Assembly (NCBI GenBank): GCA_964035545.1
Contig: OZ037765.1
Span: 23,004,004-23,066,003, forward strand
Origin: Bugula neritina
Taxonomy: Eukaryota > Bryozoa > Gymnolaemata > Cheilostomatida > Bugulidae
Length of the DNA stretch: 62,000 nucleotides
Reading direction: 5' to 3'
The notes under the pieces were generated by a model, which was given only the letters and a program-made list of their open reading frames with translations, did not search any database and was not told the origin of the DNA. Shown piece by piece: positions 27,001 to 40,101 of this stretch; within the stretch, counting starts at the first letter, position 1, and each line of letters begins with the position of its first letter. Made by a program: the position numbers and the translations under genes.

Positions 27001-28597
27001 TCAATAAATAGCTAATTGCAAAAAAATTTTACTTAAAAAATTATTTAGCAATATTCGTAATCGTTATAGCTAGTATAAGCTGAGCTGAAAAACGTGTCGT
27101 TTTAGCTTTTTCTAATCAGGTTTTGTGAGCAAAAATAGTCTATTATTAATTGTTCAGCATTTATTTTTCTATTTCTACAAAGTAATTCTGCAAATTTAAA
27201 TACTCTTTGGATCTAAAACTTATTGGTTAGTTTAAAGTATGTTAGGGTGCCCCTGTTTAACACAAACAAATGCATGTAAAATAAGAGATTATCGTTGAAT
27301 ATTTTAATTTTTGACTATATGTATTATCACAGTCTGATTTGAATTGGACTTTCTAGACCAGTATATGCCTATAGCATTTCAAAACTTCCATCACACATAA
27401 ACCCTCTACCAATTTTTTTGGCATACCAAATAAGTTTAAAATATTTTGGTGTTCAAATGCTTTGTAATCAATGGTCTCTTTAGCCAAAACCCTGACTAGA
27501 AAATTTTTCCCAATAATGAGACTTCACATAAAAATTTACAGGCATATTTACTGAATTATATTCATGTCTAAGAATGTATGTGAACGTAAGTAATGTAAGT
27601 AGTAGCAAGAAACAGAATAAAAAATCAGTGAATCTTATTTTTAGTAACAACTTCAGAACTAAACTTATATGCTTAAATATCTTTTAAATTAAAAGTACTA
27701 CTATTAAATTTATGAATATGTGAATATTAAACTAATATTAAATGTCAATTTCATCACTTTCACTCCTTACACTACATTCTATAAGTAAAACTTAAAAGTT
27801 ATAGTCATAGGGATATTGATCGTTACATTTTTTAATTAGGTTCACGCTGATTTTTTTTTTTTTATCTAATTCTAATTGTAATTATTCAAAAATTAAAATA
27901 ACTCAAAATAATATTATTAATTTAAACTATTATAACTTTAATTTAAATTATTGTTAGTGAATGTTACTTTTACAACTTCGTGTTCACCTCTACTTCATCA
28001 TCATCATCATCATCATGATTATTATTATTATAATTATCATTTTCCTGATAACTATTCATATTGGTATTACTATTACTATTAGTATTAAATTAAATTACTA
28101 TTACTATTACTATTAGTATTAAACTTAAAGTACTAATAGTATTACTATTAGTATTAGTATTAAAGCGTAATAATAATTATTAATTACATTTACAAGCATA
28201 ATAAATATAATAGTTAAGTCAATATTTACAACTGTTTAATAAACTTAAAGTTTAATTTTAGTATTACTACAACTATTCAATAATTATTATAATAATACTA
28301 ATTTAGGTGTTTTAGTTTCAAACTCAAAGTTAAACTAAAATTCAAACAAAAAACCTAAACTTAAAAAAACTAAAAAGTGATAGAGTTAGATAACAAGATA
28401 AGTATGACTGTATACTGTATAGTGTATGAGCAATGCGCTTTTGATGCTAGCATGTGGCATTGCATACTATGATACTTGAAAAAAACTTTACTTTTATAAT
28501 TGATATTTAAATCAAAAGTAGCAATATTTTGAGTAGAAAAATATAGAAATAGCAGCAAAATGATAAAACAAAAAAATCATACCTGCTTCCTAGCCAT
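18022..28597 (-). CDS. sorting nexin with SH3, PX and BAR domains (SNX9/18/33 family)
   Basis: Sixteen minus-strand exons: 28583-28597, 26857-26940, 26556-26738, 26188-26238, 25560-25727, 25102-25181, 24584-24674, 22691-22816, 22408-22522, 21155-21285, 20447-20550, 20211-20314, 19629-19783, 19127-19216, 18623-18829 and 18022-18069. They give 1752 nt, or 583 residues, close to human SNX9. Order: SH3 (5-60; [34 protein letters not shown]); a low-complexity linker with PPPPLP and an acidic-Trp cluster [10 protein letters not shown] (135-144), as in SNX9, where this region binds clathrin and AP2; PX (about 230-345; [20 protein letters not shown]); then BAR (about 360-583; [32 protein letters not shown]). 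The family couples membrane bending to dynamin and actin assembly in endocytosis. The exon 11 donor is best placed at GTATGT (giving Q-V-E-K-D), because the neighbouring GTGTAT shifts the frame into a stop. The exon 13 acceptor is best at TTCTAG for the same reason. Confidence 0.92.
18224..18533. repeat. 30-bp minisatellite in the last SNX intron
   Basis: About ten tandem copies of a 30-bp unit (plus-strand sense gagttaggactgagagtgga followed by ggatatgaag) with scattered substitutions. It lies in the intron 18070-18622. Because the unit is a multiple of three and lacks stops, several frames on both strands stay open, which produces spurious repetitive open frames. It is not coding in the sorting nexin model. 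Confidence 0.95.
24335..24570. repeat. degenerate actagtaact repeat
   Basis: About 235 bp built almost entirely from variants of agtaactagt, gttactag and taattact, many of them self-complementary around ACTAGT. It ends a few bases downstream of the donor of SNX exon 24584-24674 (transcript sense), so the intron starts inside or beside it. Confidence 0.8.
27990..28170. repeat. degenerate trinucleotide repeat in SNX intron 1
   Basis: A (TCA)n run at about 27997-28015 passes into ATT and AGTATT/ACTATT variants. It uses the same vocabulary as the tracts at 12.7, 13.6 and 53.2 kb. Confidence 0.75.
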
Positions 28598-30182
28598 ATT
28601 TATTGGTGACATGAAAACAACCTTGATGCCTTCCGCTACATGAGTCATTCATCCTCGCACAGTTATCCAATCATAGCGGTAATATGAAAAGACAACTCTG
28701 TATATAAACTACATAAACGCAGGTAAGGCAACTCCTCTGGTATATTTCTACATTATAATAATTATATTTTATTGCAACTTGAAAATTATGTATAACTGTA
28801 TTTTCAATCGTTGCTGCAATTATAGTTTTTATAGTATAGTTGAAAATATAAGAGCTCAACATATCTTTGTCAAATACAGAGTATTTTGAACCACCATCAT
28901 TTGACTGCCCTGGATTGTAATATAATGCAAATCTCATGCAAAGATGCATTATATCAGAGTACATCAGAGTCTCAATCACTTTGCTGCACAGTAAATTTGT
29001 TTTGGAATTTGCTCTAGAGATCCCTAAAACTTCTCCATTGCTTCAATCAATTTTTAACTTATATATACAGTGTCTCACAATATATAGCTATATATGGCTA
29101 AAAATGTCACTAGCCCATGTAATGGGAAAATTCTTGTTATCATTTAATCCCATATAGTTTTTGATAATCAGAGAAGAAATTTTTTATTTTAGCTTCTGAA
29201 CCAAGCTTCAAAGTTGGGGATTTAATTTTTGCCAAAACCGGTCCCAGTTTCTTTCAGCTGCATTATTATACTTTTTGCGACGGAGCCTCATTTTTTGCTG
29301 TATATCAAGTAACTTTATAATGGCATAAGTTTATGCTACATTGTAATACATGATCTACTCCAATTAAATTTACATAATACCTATAACATGACATTAATAA
29401 TATAAACATAAAATTCCTACAAAAATTCAAGCAGTTGTTACAACACTTATAAAACTTGTCAAAATTGTATTTGTTACAGCCAACTTTTCTATAGTAGCTA
29501 ATTATAGTAAATGCTAAAATTTTAGAATATATTCAAAGGTTAAAATAGACAACATATTTAGAATATTAATGCAATGAGACTAAATATATATGTAGTTTAT
29601 TAAAGATATCTTCATTATACCTGTGTCAGTGTAGTAACATATTGTATCAACATTGTAGCTATATCAATTTTTCCGGACTTAGAAACTTAAACTATCTTGC
29701 ATTTTCACAAATATAAAAAAATCAAATTTACTTTCACCATTAATTCAGCACTATTAAAGATATCAATATATTGCAAAAATCATGACAAAAATTAGTCAGC
29801 TATAGTATCAATTAAATTGATACAACCAAGAAATTTATACCAAAAAGAATGGCCCTGCATAAAGATGCATTATAAGACTAGGCCACAAGTAAGATTTTTT
29901 CCTTTTAAATGTATAAAAAGGTCTATTTAAAAAGCAATATAACAAAACTTCTGAGTATATATAAATCTAAAAAATTTAGGTTTTTATTATTGTTATCTAA
30001 ATAGATAATTAAATTAGCAAAACAAAATATTCAAAAAATGTTCAATAATGAGTGATGACACAATGAGTGACACACCGATACCTTAATTGCGCGTTTACGT
30101 ATCATTTACAGAATGACAGTGTAATTATTGCTTCTACAAAATGTAAATCTGTTATGCAACTGTTAACTAAATAAATTTCAAT
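28598..30182. other. divergent intergenic region
   Basis: It separates the start codons of the sorting nexin gene (-) and the orphan membrane protein gene (+), so both 5' UTRs and promoters should lie here. It is AT-rich, and no clear core promoter, repeat or extra gene is seen. Confidence 0.5.
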
Positions 30183-32982
30183 ATGTTCTCGCTTATACTG
30201 GTTTCTCTAATTATCCTGCTGGCATCCATTCTCATGGCAGCAAAGTTGTACCAGTAAGTAATAATATCTCTTTAACGAATATACTGTACAATTAGTATTT
30301 ACTGTAATTCTCTGTTATTATCATTTGACACTTTTATGCATAATTATGATGTTTTTGCATCAATTTGTTAAAATTTTCCTGTAATGGAATTAGGTGAATA
30401 TTTGCTTTAAGCATGATAATTATTTGTTACAGCAAATGGAAGGTGATTTTCTATGATTGTGTTGTACTTAGTCTCATCTTCAAAGAGTGTTTTTGGTTGC
30501 AAAATAGAGCTGTGAGCAGTCAGGGCAGGATTCAGAGGTAAGAAGAAGTTTTATACAGACATATTTCCTGTGAATAAAAAATTTGGAAATGTTGGTAGTT
30601 CAACAACTAAATATGATGTTTAAGACTTTAATTTATAAATATTGAGTGTTTTAATATTATAGTACAGCTGAATGGATCATCAATTATTCTTGAATACTAG
30701 TGTGTGTTTATTTAATGTTTTATAGCAGCAAAGATAAAGAGGAGAAAGGTTTAAAAAAGACGGAGGTTCTTTCAACTTATGCCCCTTTACATTCATGTGA
30801 TATCATACCAAACAATGTAACAGCTATTGTAAAGCTGAGTAAAAATCAGGTTCACAGACAATTAAATTCATGTAAAACCAGTCGAGCCAATACACAAATA
30901 TGTGCCAGAAATGCTAAAACAGAAAGCTGGACATGAAATGAGTGTGGTTGTGCCGGTGCCTGCTGGCACGGGAAGTCTACTTCCTACATGGCAGCTTATC
31001 CTCTCTCATTGGCCACAGATCATCTGATGCTAAAGTATATTGGAAGTCAGCCAAGAAGAGCAGCTCCTCTCTCCAATTCTCCAGTTACAGAGCCAATCAA
31101 GTTGGAGGATTTCATGAAAAAGTTTGAAGGTACTGGCACTCGCCCTAAAACTCACATGCTTCACCTTCATTCAGAAATTATTGTGCGTAAGTTCAAATAA
31201 TTACTCACTTATTCTGTTTCAGCTTGCTACATTTTTGTCTACAGTCACCTTATCCTCATTCTTTGAGTTATTAAATTAGATGTAAGTTTATGATGTCATT
31301 TTATATTATTTTCAACACAAGTCTCCAAATAGAGCTATTTGCATTGCAATGTTACAGCAAACTCTAAAATTGATCACTGCAAAACAATCAAGCCCACCAC
31401 AAGCCTATCTGGGCACCAAATGAAAGATTTGAGCAAGGAGAGAAGACAATTCTCTCAAAATAGAATGAACACATCGACACGACAAAATACTACACCCAGA
31501 CAAGTGGAGAAGTAAATGCAAAAGACACTCGCTTCAGTAGATAGAATGGAAATGAAATCCTTGCTACTTTCCTCTAAAAAATTAACTATGAATAAAGAAA
31601 TTACTGATTTCGATGGTACAGTATTCACTCATTTTGTTGAACAGTTTCTAACTTTTGCAAAGTAAGATTAATACTTTTGTTTTTATTGCAACAACAAAAA
31701 ACGTTCAATTCAAATTACCATTATTTCAATAGATGAGTTGAAGAAGGACATAGCTTCTCTCAAATGGGATATTGAGGAGTTGGCAGTCAAAAAGACAGAA
31801 GCTGATGATATTATTAAAAAGGCTGTTGAAAAAATCAGTGAAGTACCCCTAAAAGCACAAGAGGCCAATCAAAGAGCTGCCACTAAACCTCAAATATCAC
31901 ATGGTAAGAGAATATGCCAATACTTTTTATTATAAAAATTGAAAGCTATTAAATTACTATTTTCTTCAACTACGAATTTTTAATCATTAATTGTTCTCTT
32001 TACATATTGGTAGAGAAGGCAACAAATTTGTTAGTAAATATCTTGCAAAACTTTTACTTCATTCAAAATACTTGGTCACTTGGTCAAATATCAAATTGTT
32101 AAATCCTATATAATGATATACTTTATTGCATGAATAATTCAACAGTTATATAAATGACAACATTATAGTGTCTGTGATTCTGTAAGCTTGCAATGGTTTA
32201 GACAACATCTTAAATATTGCGTTAATTGCAAATTTTGATTCTTGCATAAGTTTTTATTAAATCATCAACTATTTTTATCCAAAAGTTGGCAATACTAATT
32301 GGCTGTACTAATATTGCAAATCTTTATTAGAAAGACAATTAAGTTGCATTCCCATTATAGAATGATCTATTAGCCAACTGGTAACAAATCTATTAGTCTT
32401 AAACTAACATGAAAAGCTTTAAGCTGAAACACATCTGATACATTTTGTAACAGAAACTTTAGTAGCTGGTGGAGACTCACTCAACCCTCCGTCTCCCAAC
32501 ATTGTTAGCTCATCAGTAAAGAAGATAAAACTCCCAACTTCTGTTAAAGTAACTAATGGAGTGCAAAATGGTAAGTATTCTTAAGTCAACCAAGTGTTTA
32601 TTATTAGTGGCTAGTGTTATATATGTTGAAGAGCAAACAACAGATAAAACTGAGCCCATCTCTAAAAACCACACATCTAATGTTTTAGAATTTTAAACAA
32701 ACAGCAACATTTCTCAAGAAAATAAAAAGCTGGTTTCTAATAAACAGGAGTGAGTTATACAAAAGATTAATGAGAATTTGTTTGTCAAAACTTTAAAGAA
32801 CCTCTAGCATTGTGAAGCAGCCAATAGAATATAACCAATAGAAACGGATAAAAATAATGCATCATGAGAAATGTTATATGTATTTTGTAGAGCTTAGAGC
32901 AGTTCAAGAACCAGCCACACACCAGAATCGCAGAAATCAAATCTTGAAGTTTTTCTGTTGCTGTGTTCAAAACAACGAATGA
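30183..32982 (+). CDS. unrecognised membrane/coiled-coil protein; one in-frame TGA or unplaced intron
   Basis: Six exons can be joined in one frame: 30183-30253, 30433-30537, 30726-31186, 31733-31903, 32454-32570 and 32891-32982 (1017 nt). The product starts with a hydrophobic segment (MFSLILVSLIILLASILM), has a second hydrophobic stretch (residues about 27-46), a basic/acidic helix likely to form a coiled coil (exon 4, ELKKDIASLKWDIEELAVKK), and ends FFCCCVQNNE, a Cys cluster that could be palmitoylated. Exon 3 has a single in-frame TGA at 30934-30936. Three readings are possible: an extra 180-nt intron (donor GTAAAA at 30839, acceptor CACAG at 31014-31018) that removes it in phase; a pair of compensating indels; or recoding/readthrough. 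The exon 3 acceptor is a TAGCAG tandem (NAGNAG) site, so one Ser may be optional. I do not recognise the family. The exon chain is well supported; the middle is not. Confidence 0.6.
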
Positions 32983-35900
32983 GGTTAGAGCTCAATATAA
33001 ATATATTTCCTCAGAAATCTAAAATGAGCTGTTAGTTTATTCATATTTAGATTCTGTTAAATCTCATATCAGACTCTCATATAATAGCTATCAGTCACTT
33101 GTTCTGCTCTTTCTTGCTTTTCTTCTTATTCCATATTCAATTTATTCAGTTTCTTTTATGTTTCTGTAATTGTTATTATAGATCTTCTACATGAACCAAA
33201 CCATACCAACACTAGAATTATCTGATGTGTAAATGGATTGCTCAGTCAAGAAATGCTCATATGCATACCACATCTTCTCCAACCATTTTAATGGACTTTT
33301 CTTGATCGCTTTTTATATTTCATCATTCAACTGCTTCCAGACCAAAGCATGCAAATACTTTGCAGTGCTTACTTTATTGAAGTTCATGTAACCTGCTCTA
33401 ACTTTTGAAATTTTTTCTAAAGGATATTTCAAATTATTTTGCTTTTTTTAATTTTCTGAATCATTTACTTTATAGTCAATGTTGGCCATTATTAAATAGA
33501 TAGACTAGCTCATAATGCAATGGCTAATTGCAGAGTATGGTTATATAAGTTACTATAAAAACAATTTGAAATGACTAAAATGTCTACGTGTAAGTTTTTC
33601 AGCTCAAAAAATCTTATCAAATAAAATTTATAAAGTTTAATAGACTGGCACCTGAGCATTTATTTACCGTATTTACTATACATGCTGTTACATGTGTGTA
33701 TATTTGAAAACCAATTTACTATCTATAAATTATTCCTAAACAATTATTACAGAAACATAAGACACGTCTAATTCTAACAATTGTATGTATCTCCATGCCT
33801 CTACTCTAAACAGTTTAGTCAAACAGATTATAATGTTCTACCCACACCATTCATGCCTACATATCATACTCTACATTCCTTCCAAATTGTCTTTATCTAG
33901 AGTCATGTACTCTCTGCAAAAAAAGAGAAACTACTAATAACATGAACTGTCAGCTGGTTAGCATATCTAAAACTATTTTACTAAAAAAAGTAGTTATTGT
34001 GTTATAAATTCACAAACCAAATCATGATTATACTTCTAATAAACACAGTAAGTAGCCCGAAGTTCCAGTTAAGTATAGCTACTGTCTGAACCAATGGCGT
34101 AATGACTAATGCACTAGCTAATTAAAGTTCTGCTTGTAGTTACTTTATCTTAAGATGAAGTAATTACAAGCAAAACTTTAGCTTGTACTTTAGTTATAAA
34201 TACCTATTGTATCTTATGTCAAAGCTAATACACGTATTAGCTTTAACATAATTTATGGTGCACCAGACTCAAGTATTCGACATTGGGAGTTTTCCCCTCA
34301 TCAGCTTTTCAATTCTGTTTCACAGACTTTGTCTCACTATTAACAACTCCACACTTTGGTTAACCAGATTGCAGTACAAGCACCTTTTTCATCTCTTCTA
34401 TTTAAATAGATTTGTTTTTAAAGTTGAACTTTTTCCCTAAATTATACAATATGTACATGTTATGGCAGCTTTTAAATAAAAAGCACATTATCCAACATAT
34501 TGCGAAATGGTGCTTGATTTTATTCATCAACTATCAGTTTGATTGGAACTCGCTTATTCACTCTGTTTTGAGACATCCCAAGTATTTACTAAACTGTTGA
34601 ATTATTTTAGCATTAGTTTTACAGATCAGCTAAATGTTAGCAATTTGAGATTACTATATTAAGTTATAACCACCCGTATTTAAAAGTCAACTGTAGTGAT
34701 ATAAAATTTACAAATTTTCCATTGTAAATGAAGCAAAATATTTTTTCATACTTTACAAAATAGCATGGCACTCATGATTTTTTATTTTTAATGCTTTTAT
34801 TGGCAAACAGCAAAGAGTTTGTTTTATTTTATCCGCTGGAGTAAAACACTCTCTGCTGATTGAACAAATAATATCATCATATATCCAAAATAAGATTATT
34901 CTATCAAATAACATGCAAAATGTTAAAAACTAAGGCAAAAACATCATCATGTCATTTATAAAAGTGTCTAATGACTATGAGAGAGAAATAAACATTATTA
35001 TTATTGATGGAATATAAATTACTAATTAATACATATTCACTGTCAGAGGGTATAAATCATTTATTATTGAAAATGTTTCAAATATTTTGTTCTGTTCTTG
35101 CAAATATTCTATGACGCTATAAATCCCTAATAGTAAAATAAGCTTCTTACAATGTAGTTATCCTAAAGGGATTACTGTTTCATATATGTGGTTGTCAATG
35201 ATTAGGCGTATGCATAAATAAATAAATAAAAATGTGTGTATACACATTTTAAATGGTAGTTAGTGATATTTTAAACTGAACAAGGATATATCTTCTTTCT
35301 AAAATAATAGTATTATATTAGCATAACTACTAAAAAACTAATTTAATTTCACTGACAAATTTGAAGTTAATGTGTTGTAGGTATAGAGTGCAATGTTCTC
35401 ATCTTATATTTTCCCTGAAACACCCCATATATCCATTTTTGTTTTGTACCTTGGCATCTCATTTGTAGGGTATACTTTGTCTCTGTCTTATTTTCTCTCT
35501 ATCTCAGGTGTTTTAGGTCAATTGATTTCCAAATCTTGATTCACTTCATTGGCATAAAATCATCAAACTTTATATGAGTGTTTTTTATAATCACTTTTAG
35601 TAGCCATTTTAACACTTGAAAATTTTGCTATACCAAGTCTTTCTCTTAAATTGTTATTTCTAATAAATCATCATCTTTATGCAATTATTTGTAGATTACA
35701 ACTTTTTTGTAAATCCATTACTTATTTTATCTTAGTAGATAGACTGTTATAAATTTATGTTTGGCTGATCATATCTTGAAATCTTGAAAGCTATATTTAT
35801 TTACATAATATTATTATAGTCACTGACTTTATTTTTTTGTATACTCAGACTCTATTTCATCAGAATTATTTTTTTCCTTTTTATAAAATTTTATATTGTG

Positions 35901-36435
35901 TTATATTTTATTCGGTAGCAAAATGTTTAAGTTCATTTTTAGGGCAAATTTTTCTAGGTGAGTAATTAGCCTAAGAGACTAATTATTGCTAAATTTTCAT
36001 CCTACTATATATTCAAGAGTAAGAATTTTTTATAAATGGACTACCTTAACCACGTTGTAACTAATACCTAGGACTCTCAGATAAATTCAAGATGTGTACT
36101 GTCTGTAATGTTACTTCTGTCAAAATTTTGGCAGGAAAATTTTTAAAAAATTAGATTAATGCGCATGGTTTATAAGAAACTTTTCTTATACATAATTAGA
36201 GTATGTAATAATTGTTAAAATAATATGTTTTTGAATTCTGCATATGTTGCTTAGAGACTTTTTGTAGACACTTCTAGATTATGTAATATATGTTTGATGA
36301 GTTTCATTCAAAACGTTATAGAAATTTACCTAAAAACAGTTTTGGTGTTTGAATTTTGCAAAAAAATGTAATTTATTGTTGATTAAGAAAGTATAACAAA
36401 AAGAGTTATTTGTACTTTAAGTGAAATGTATAACT
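32983..36435. other. intergenic region, no gene seen
   Basis: About 3.4 kb of AT-rich DNA between the orphan gene's stop codon and the fibrinogen-domain gene's stop codon, which converge. Short open frames near 34255-34600 have no splice-site or family support. No element with recognisable ends was found. Confidence 0.5.
36372..36377 (-). promoter_or_regulatory. candidate polyadenylation signal of the fibrinogen-domain gene
   Basis: AATAAA on the minus strand about 60 nt past the stop codon. This is a normal spacing for a short 3' UTR. Confidence 0.45.
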
Positions 36436-38261
36436 TTACAAATATGCTCGGAACTTTATTTCTGTTGTCTTCAGAGAATCATAATATCCCTTCCAGGTTT
36501 TCCAGTTCACACCATCAGCATAGGAGGTATGAGTACCATTCAAGTACTTGCCATTCAAATTAGAATAATGGCAAGTGCCATACCACCAAGCACCAAGAAA
36601 CCTAACTGCACAGGCAGTTCCGTAAACATCGTTGTCATGATCAGATGTTGAAAAATTGTATCCATTGTGATATGTAAAGCTGTCTCCTAAAATTTCAGCA
36701 TTATGTTTTATAATTTCATCGTTTTTGAACAAAAATTCACAATGCTCATTCAATGCACTAGTAGCCAGCATTTATTGCAAAAGTCATGAACATGTTATTC
36801 TGAAAATGACGTGCATTAGCATTAGGTATTTTGGTGGCTATTATTGGCAATATTTATACTTTCAATAGAAACCCACCTGCGGTCCCAGTATAGCCAGAAA
36901 CTGAGAGTGTATATTTAGTAGATTCATCACCAACATTGAAGCTGCTATATTTAGCATAGGCTTGTTCATTAGTAGTACTTTCAAGGTCAAACCTCAACTC
37001 ATTGTTGGTATTGACTTGTAGAGCAGCTACCAGCTTGTCATTTCCAAGCCAGAACTCTCTATTCAAATTACCAAATCCTAGTTTGTAATTGTACCAGTTT
37101 CTGTAGAAATCTACTGAACCATCCATTCTTCTTTGGAACACCTAAAACCATTTATTGAAAATGACTTGCTTTTGGGCAACTATAAATAATTAATCAAATC
37201 ATTTATAGAGAAAAAGTTGTTTTATGCTATATTTATATTTTAAGTTACTGCTTAGTATAACTGCTTGAAAAATGTGAGCCAAAAAGTATTTCTAAAATGT
37301 CAAATATAAAAAGATAAATATGTTATATTACAAATAATTATAATAATAGTTCATACAACAATCCAGCATATATCATTGTTTCTATAAACAACTCTAATAT
37401 ATGGAAGTTGATTACAATCAGTACAATGATACTCACAGTCCATCCACCTCCATCAGTTTTCTGGTCACAGAAGACATCAAATGAGTAGAGATCCTGTCCT
37501 GTAGGGTAGATCTTGTAAACACCACTAGTACCATTATAACCAAGACACAGCAGATCTAAGCATGTTTTGGGTTTACAAGAGGGTTTTGTCTTTATTCTCT
37601 CTAGACAATACTCTTCCACATCACCACACAGCTGTAAACACAATGTGCTACAATGTTGCAGCTGCAGAGAAGAATTATCTTCTAAGTTATTTTTTCTATT
37701 CAATTACTTTAAGGGTTGAAACATAATGTTTTTATCAACTACGTGTTAATATATAAAGCATGTTTTTGACAAGCAATAAAGTAAGACCATGCAGAAGTAT
37801 AATATATATAGTAAGGGTTATATAAGCACATCTTATATTCCTAAAGATATGCAATCACAGCAATGTTGTTTGTTAGTCTTTACAACAAGTATATGAATTT
37901 ATTATAGCAGTATATCTACTTTACAAAAAATTACCATGGTAACTTTCTTTTAAAGCTAAAATATCAAATATTATAATGAAAATTATAAAATTATTAACTT
38001 AAACGTTGAATTATATTTATTGATTTTATTTTACTTGGTGAACTAACGAAAAAATATTTGCTTATATAGCATATAAAATATAATCATTTATTAAAATATT
38101 TATTTAGTAAGTTTATTTGATATAAGAATTTGTTTAATATGATGATTTAATACTAGTAATTGGCTTATATCCTTTAGAGCACTCATTTAGAATAGTTCTG
38201 TAATACTTACTGCTTGAAAGGAAGCTGCTAACAAAAGTGTAAATTTAAGATATGCTTGCAT
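36436..38261 (-). CDS. secreted fibrinogen-related protein (FReD; ficolin/tenascin-like)
   Basis: Four minus-strand exons: 38211-38261, 37437-37631, 36877-37141 and 36436-36686. They total 762 nt, or 253 residues. Exon 1 encodes a short signal peptide ([17 protein letters not shown]). A Cys-rich linker follows, then a fibrinogen C-terminal domain from about residue 36 to the end: SGVYKIYP (53-60), DGGGWTVFQRR (77-87), FWLGNDKL, a calcium-site-like DHDND (186-190), and the signature [21 protein letters not shown] (196-216; Cys196 and Cys209 are the conserved pair). Such proteins are extracellular lectin-like recognition molecules (ficolins, tachylectins, FREPs) that bind acetylated sugars, or adhesion proteins. 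There is no collagen or immunoglobulin part, so it is a stand-alone FReD. The ligand is unknown. The FReD is full length. Confidence 0.92.
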
Positions 38262-39582
<1,321 letters not shown>

Positions 39583-39618
<36 letters not shown>

Positions 39619-39619
39619 T

Positions 39620-39693
<74 letters not shown>

Positions 39694-39715
39694 TACACAT
39701 ATATATATATATGCA
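39583..39715. repeat. (TA)n tract with inverted and repeated ACACATA interruptions
   Basis: TA runs broken by aatatatatacacata (twice) and tgtgtata. The order makes the tract partly palindromic and partly tandemly duplicated. Confidence 0.9.
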
Positions 39716-39834
39716 TGTGCTGATAATTGCTAATGTTAGCCCAAAAGTCTCGTTTTCATGGCAGGTGTGTAGAGAATCTCATGATAAATTGTATTGAATA
39801 CAGCAAAGTCTTATATATTATATTGTTGCTGATA

Positions 39835-40101
39835 ATCAACTGATTTTAAAAAATTTATAATATTTTCCTACTTTTTTATATACTATCTGAGCTGTTAATA
39901 CTAAAGTTGTAAGAAAAGAATAACTGTTGCAACCCCAGGATATAGAACACATGCTGAATGAATCATTATTTTAAAAAATAAAAGCAAAAATTTAGAATAT
40001 GTTCCTACTTTCTTTTCTATACATAAACATACTATCTGAGCCGTTAATAATAATGTTATATAAAGCACAATCATTGTTGCAGCCACTGGAGATAGAATAC
40101 C
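39835..40101 (-). repeat. diverged tandem duplication of an exon-like unit
   Basis: Two neighbouring copies, about 39835-39953 and 39953-40101, share long stretches in minus sense, for example aacagctcagatagtat versus aacggctcagatagtat, and the gttgcaacag versus gctgcaacaa blocks. The upstream copy is open for a hydrophobic peptide (AVNAVISFLGHDLYSGILSP, then a second hydrophobic stretch) and is followed by a GTATGT donor-like site. The second copy has a stop. It may be an old exon duplication or part of an unknown repeat. No family is recognised. Confidence 0.45.

Noticed and set aside
28598-30182. A distinct bidirectional promoter signature
   Set aside because: The gene arrangement is divergent, but no shared element could be identified by eye in 1.6 kb of AT-rich DNA.
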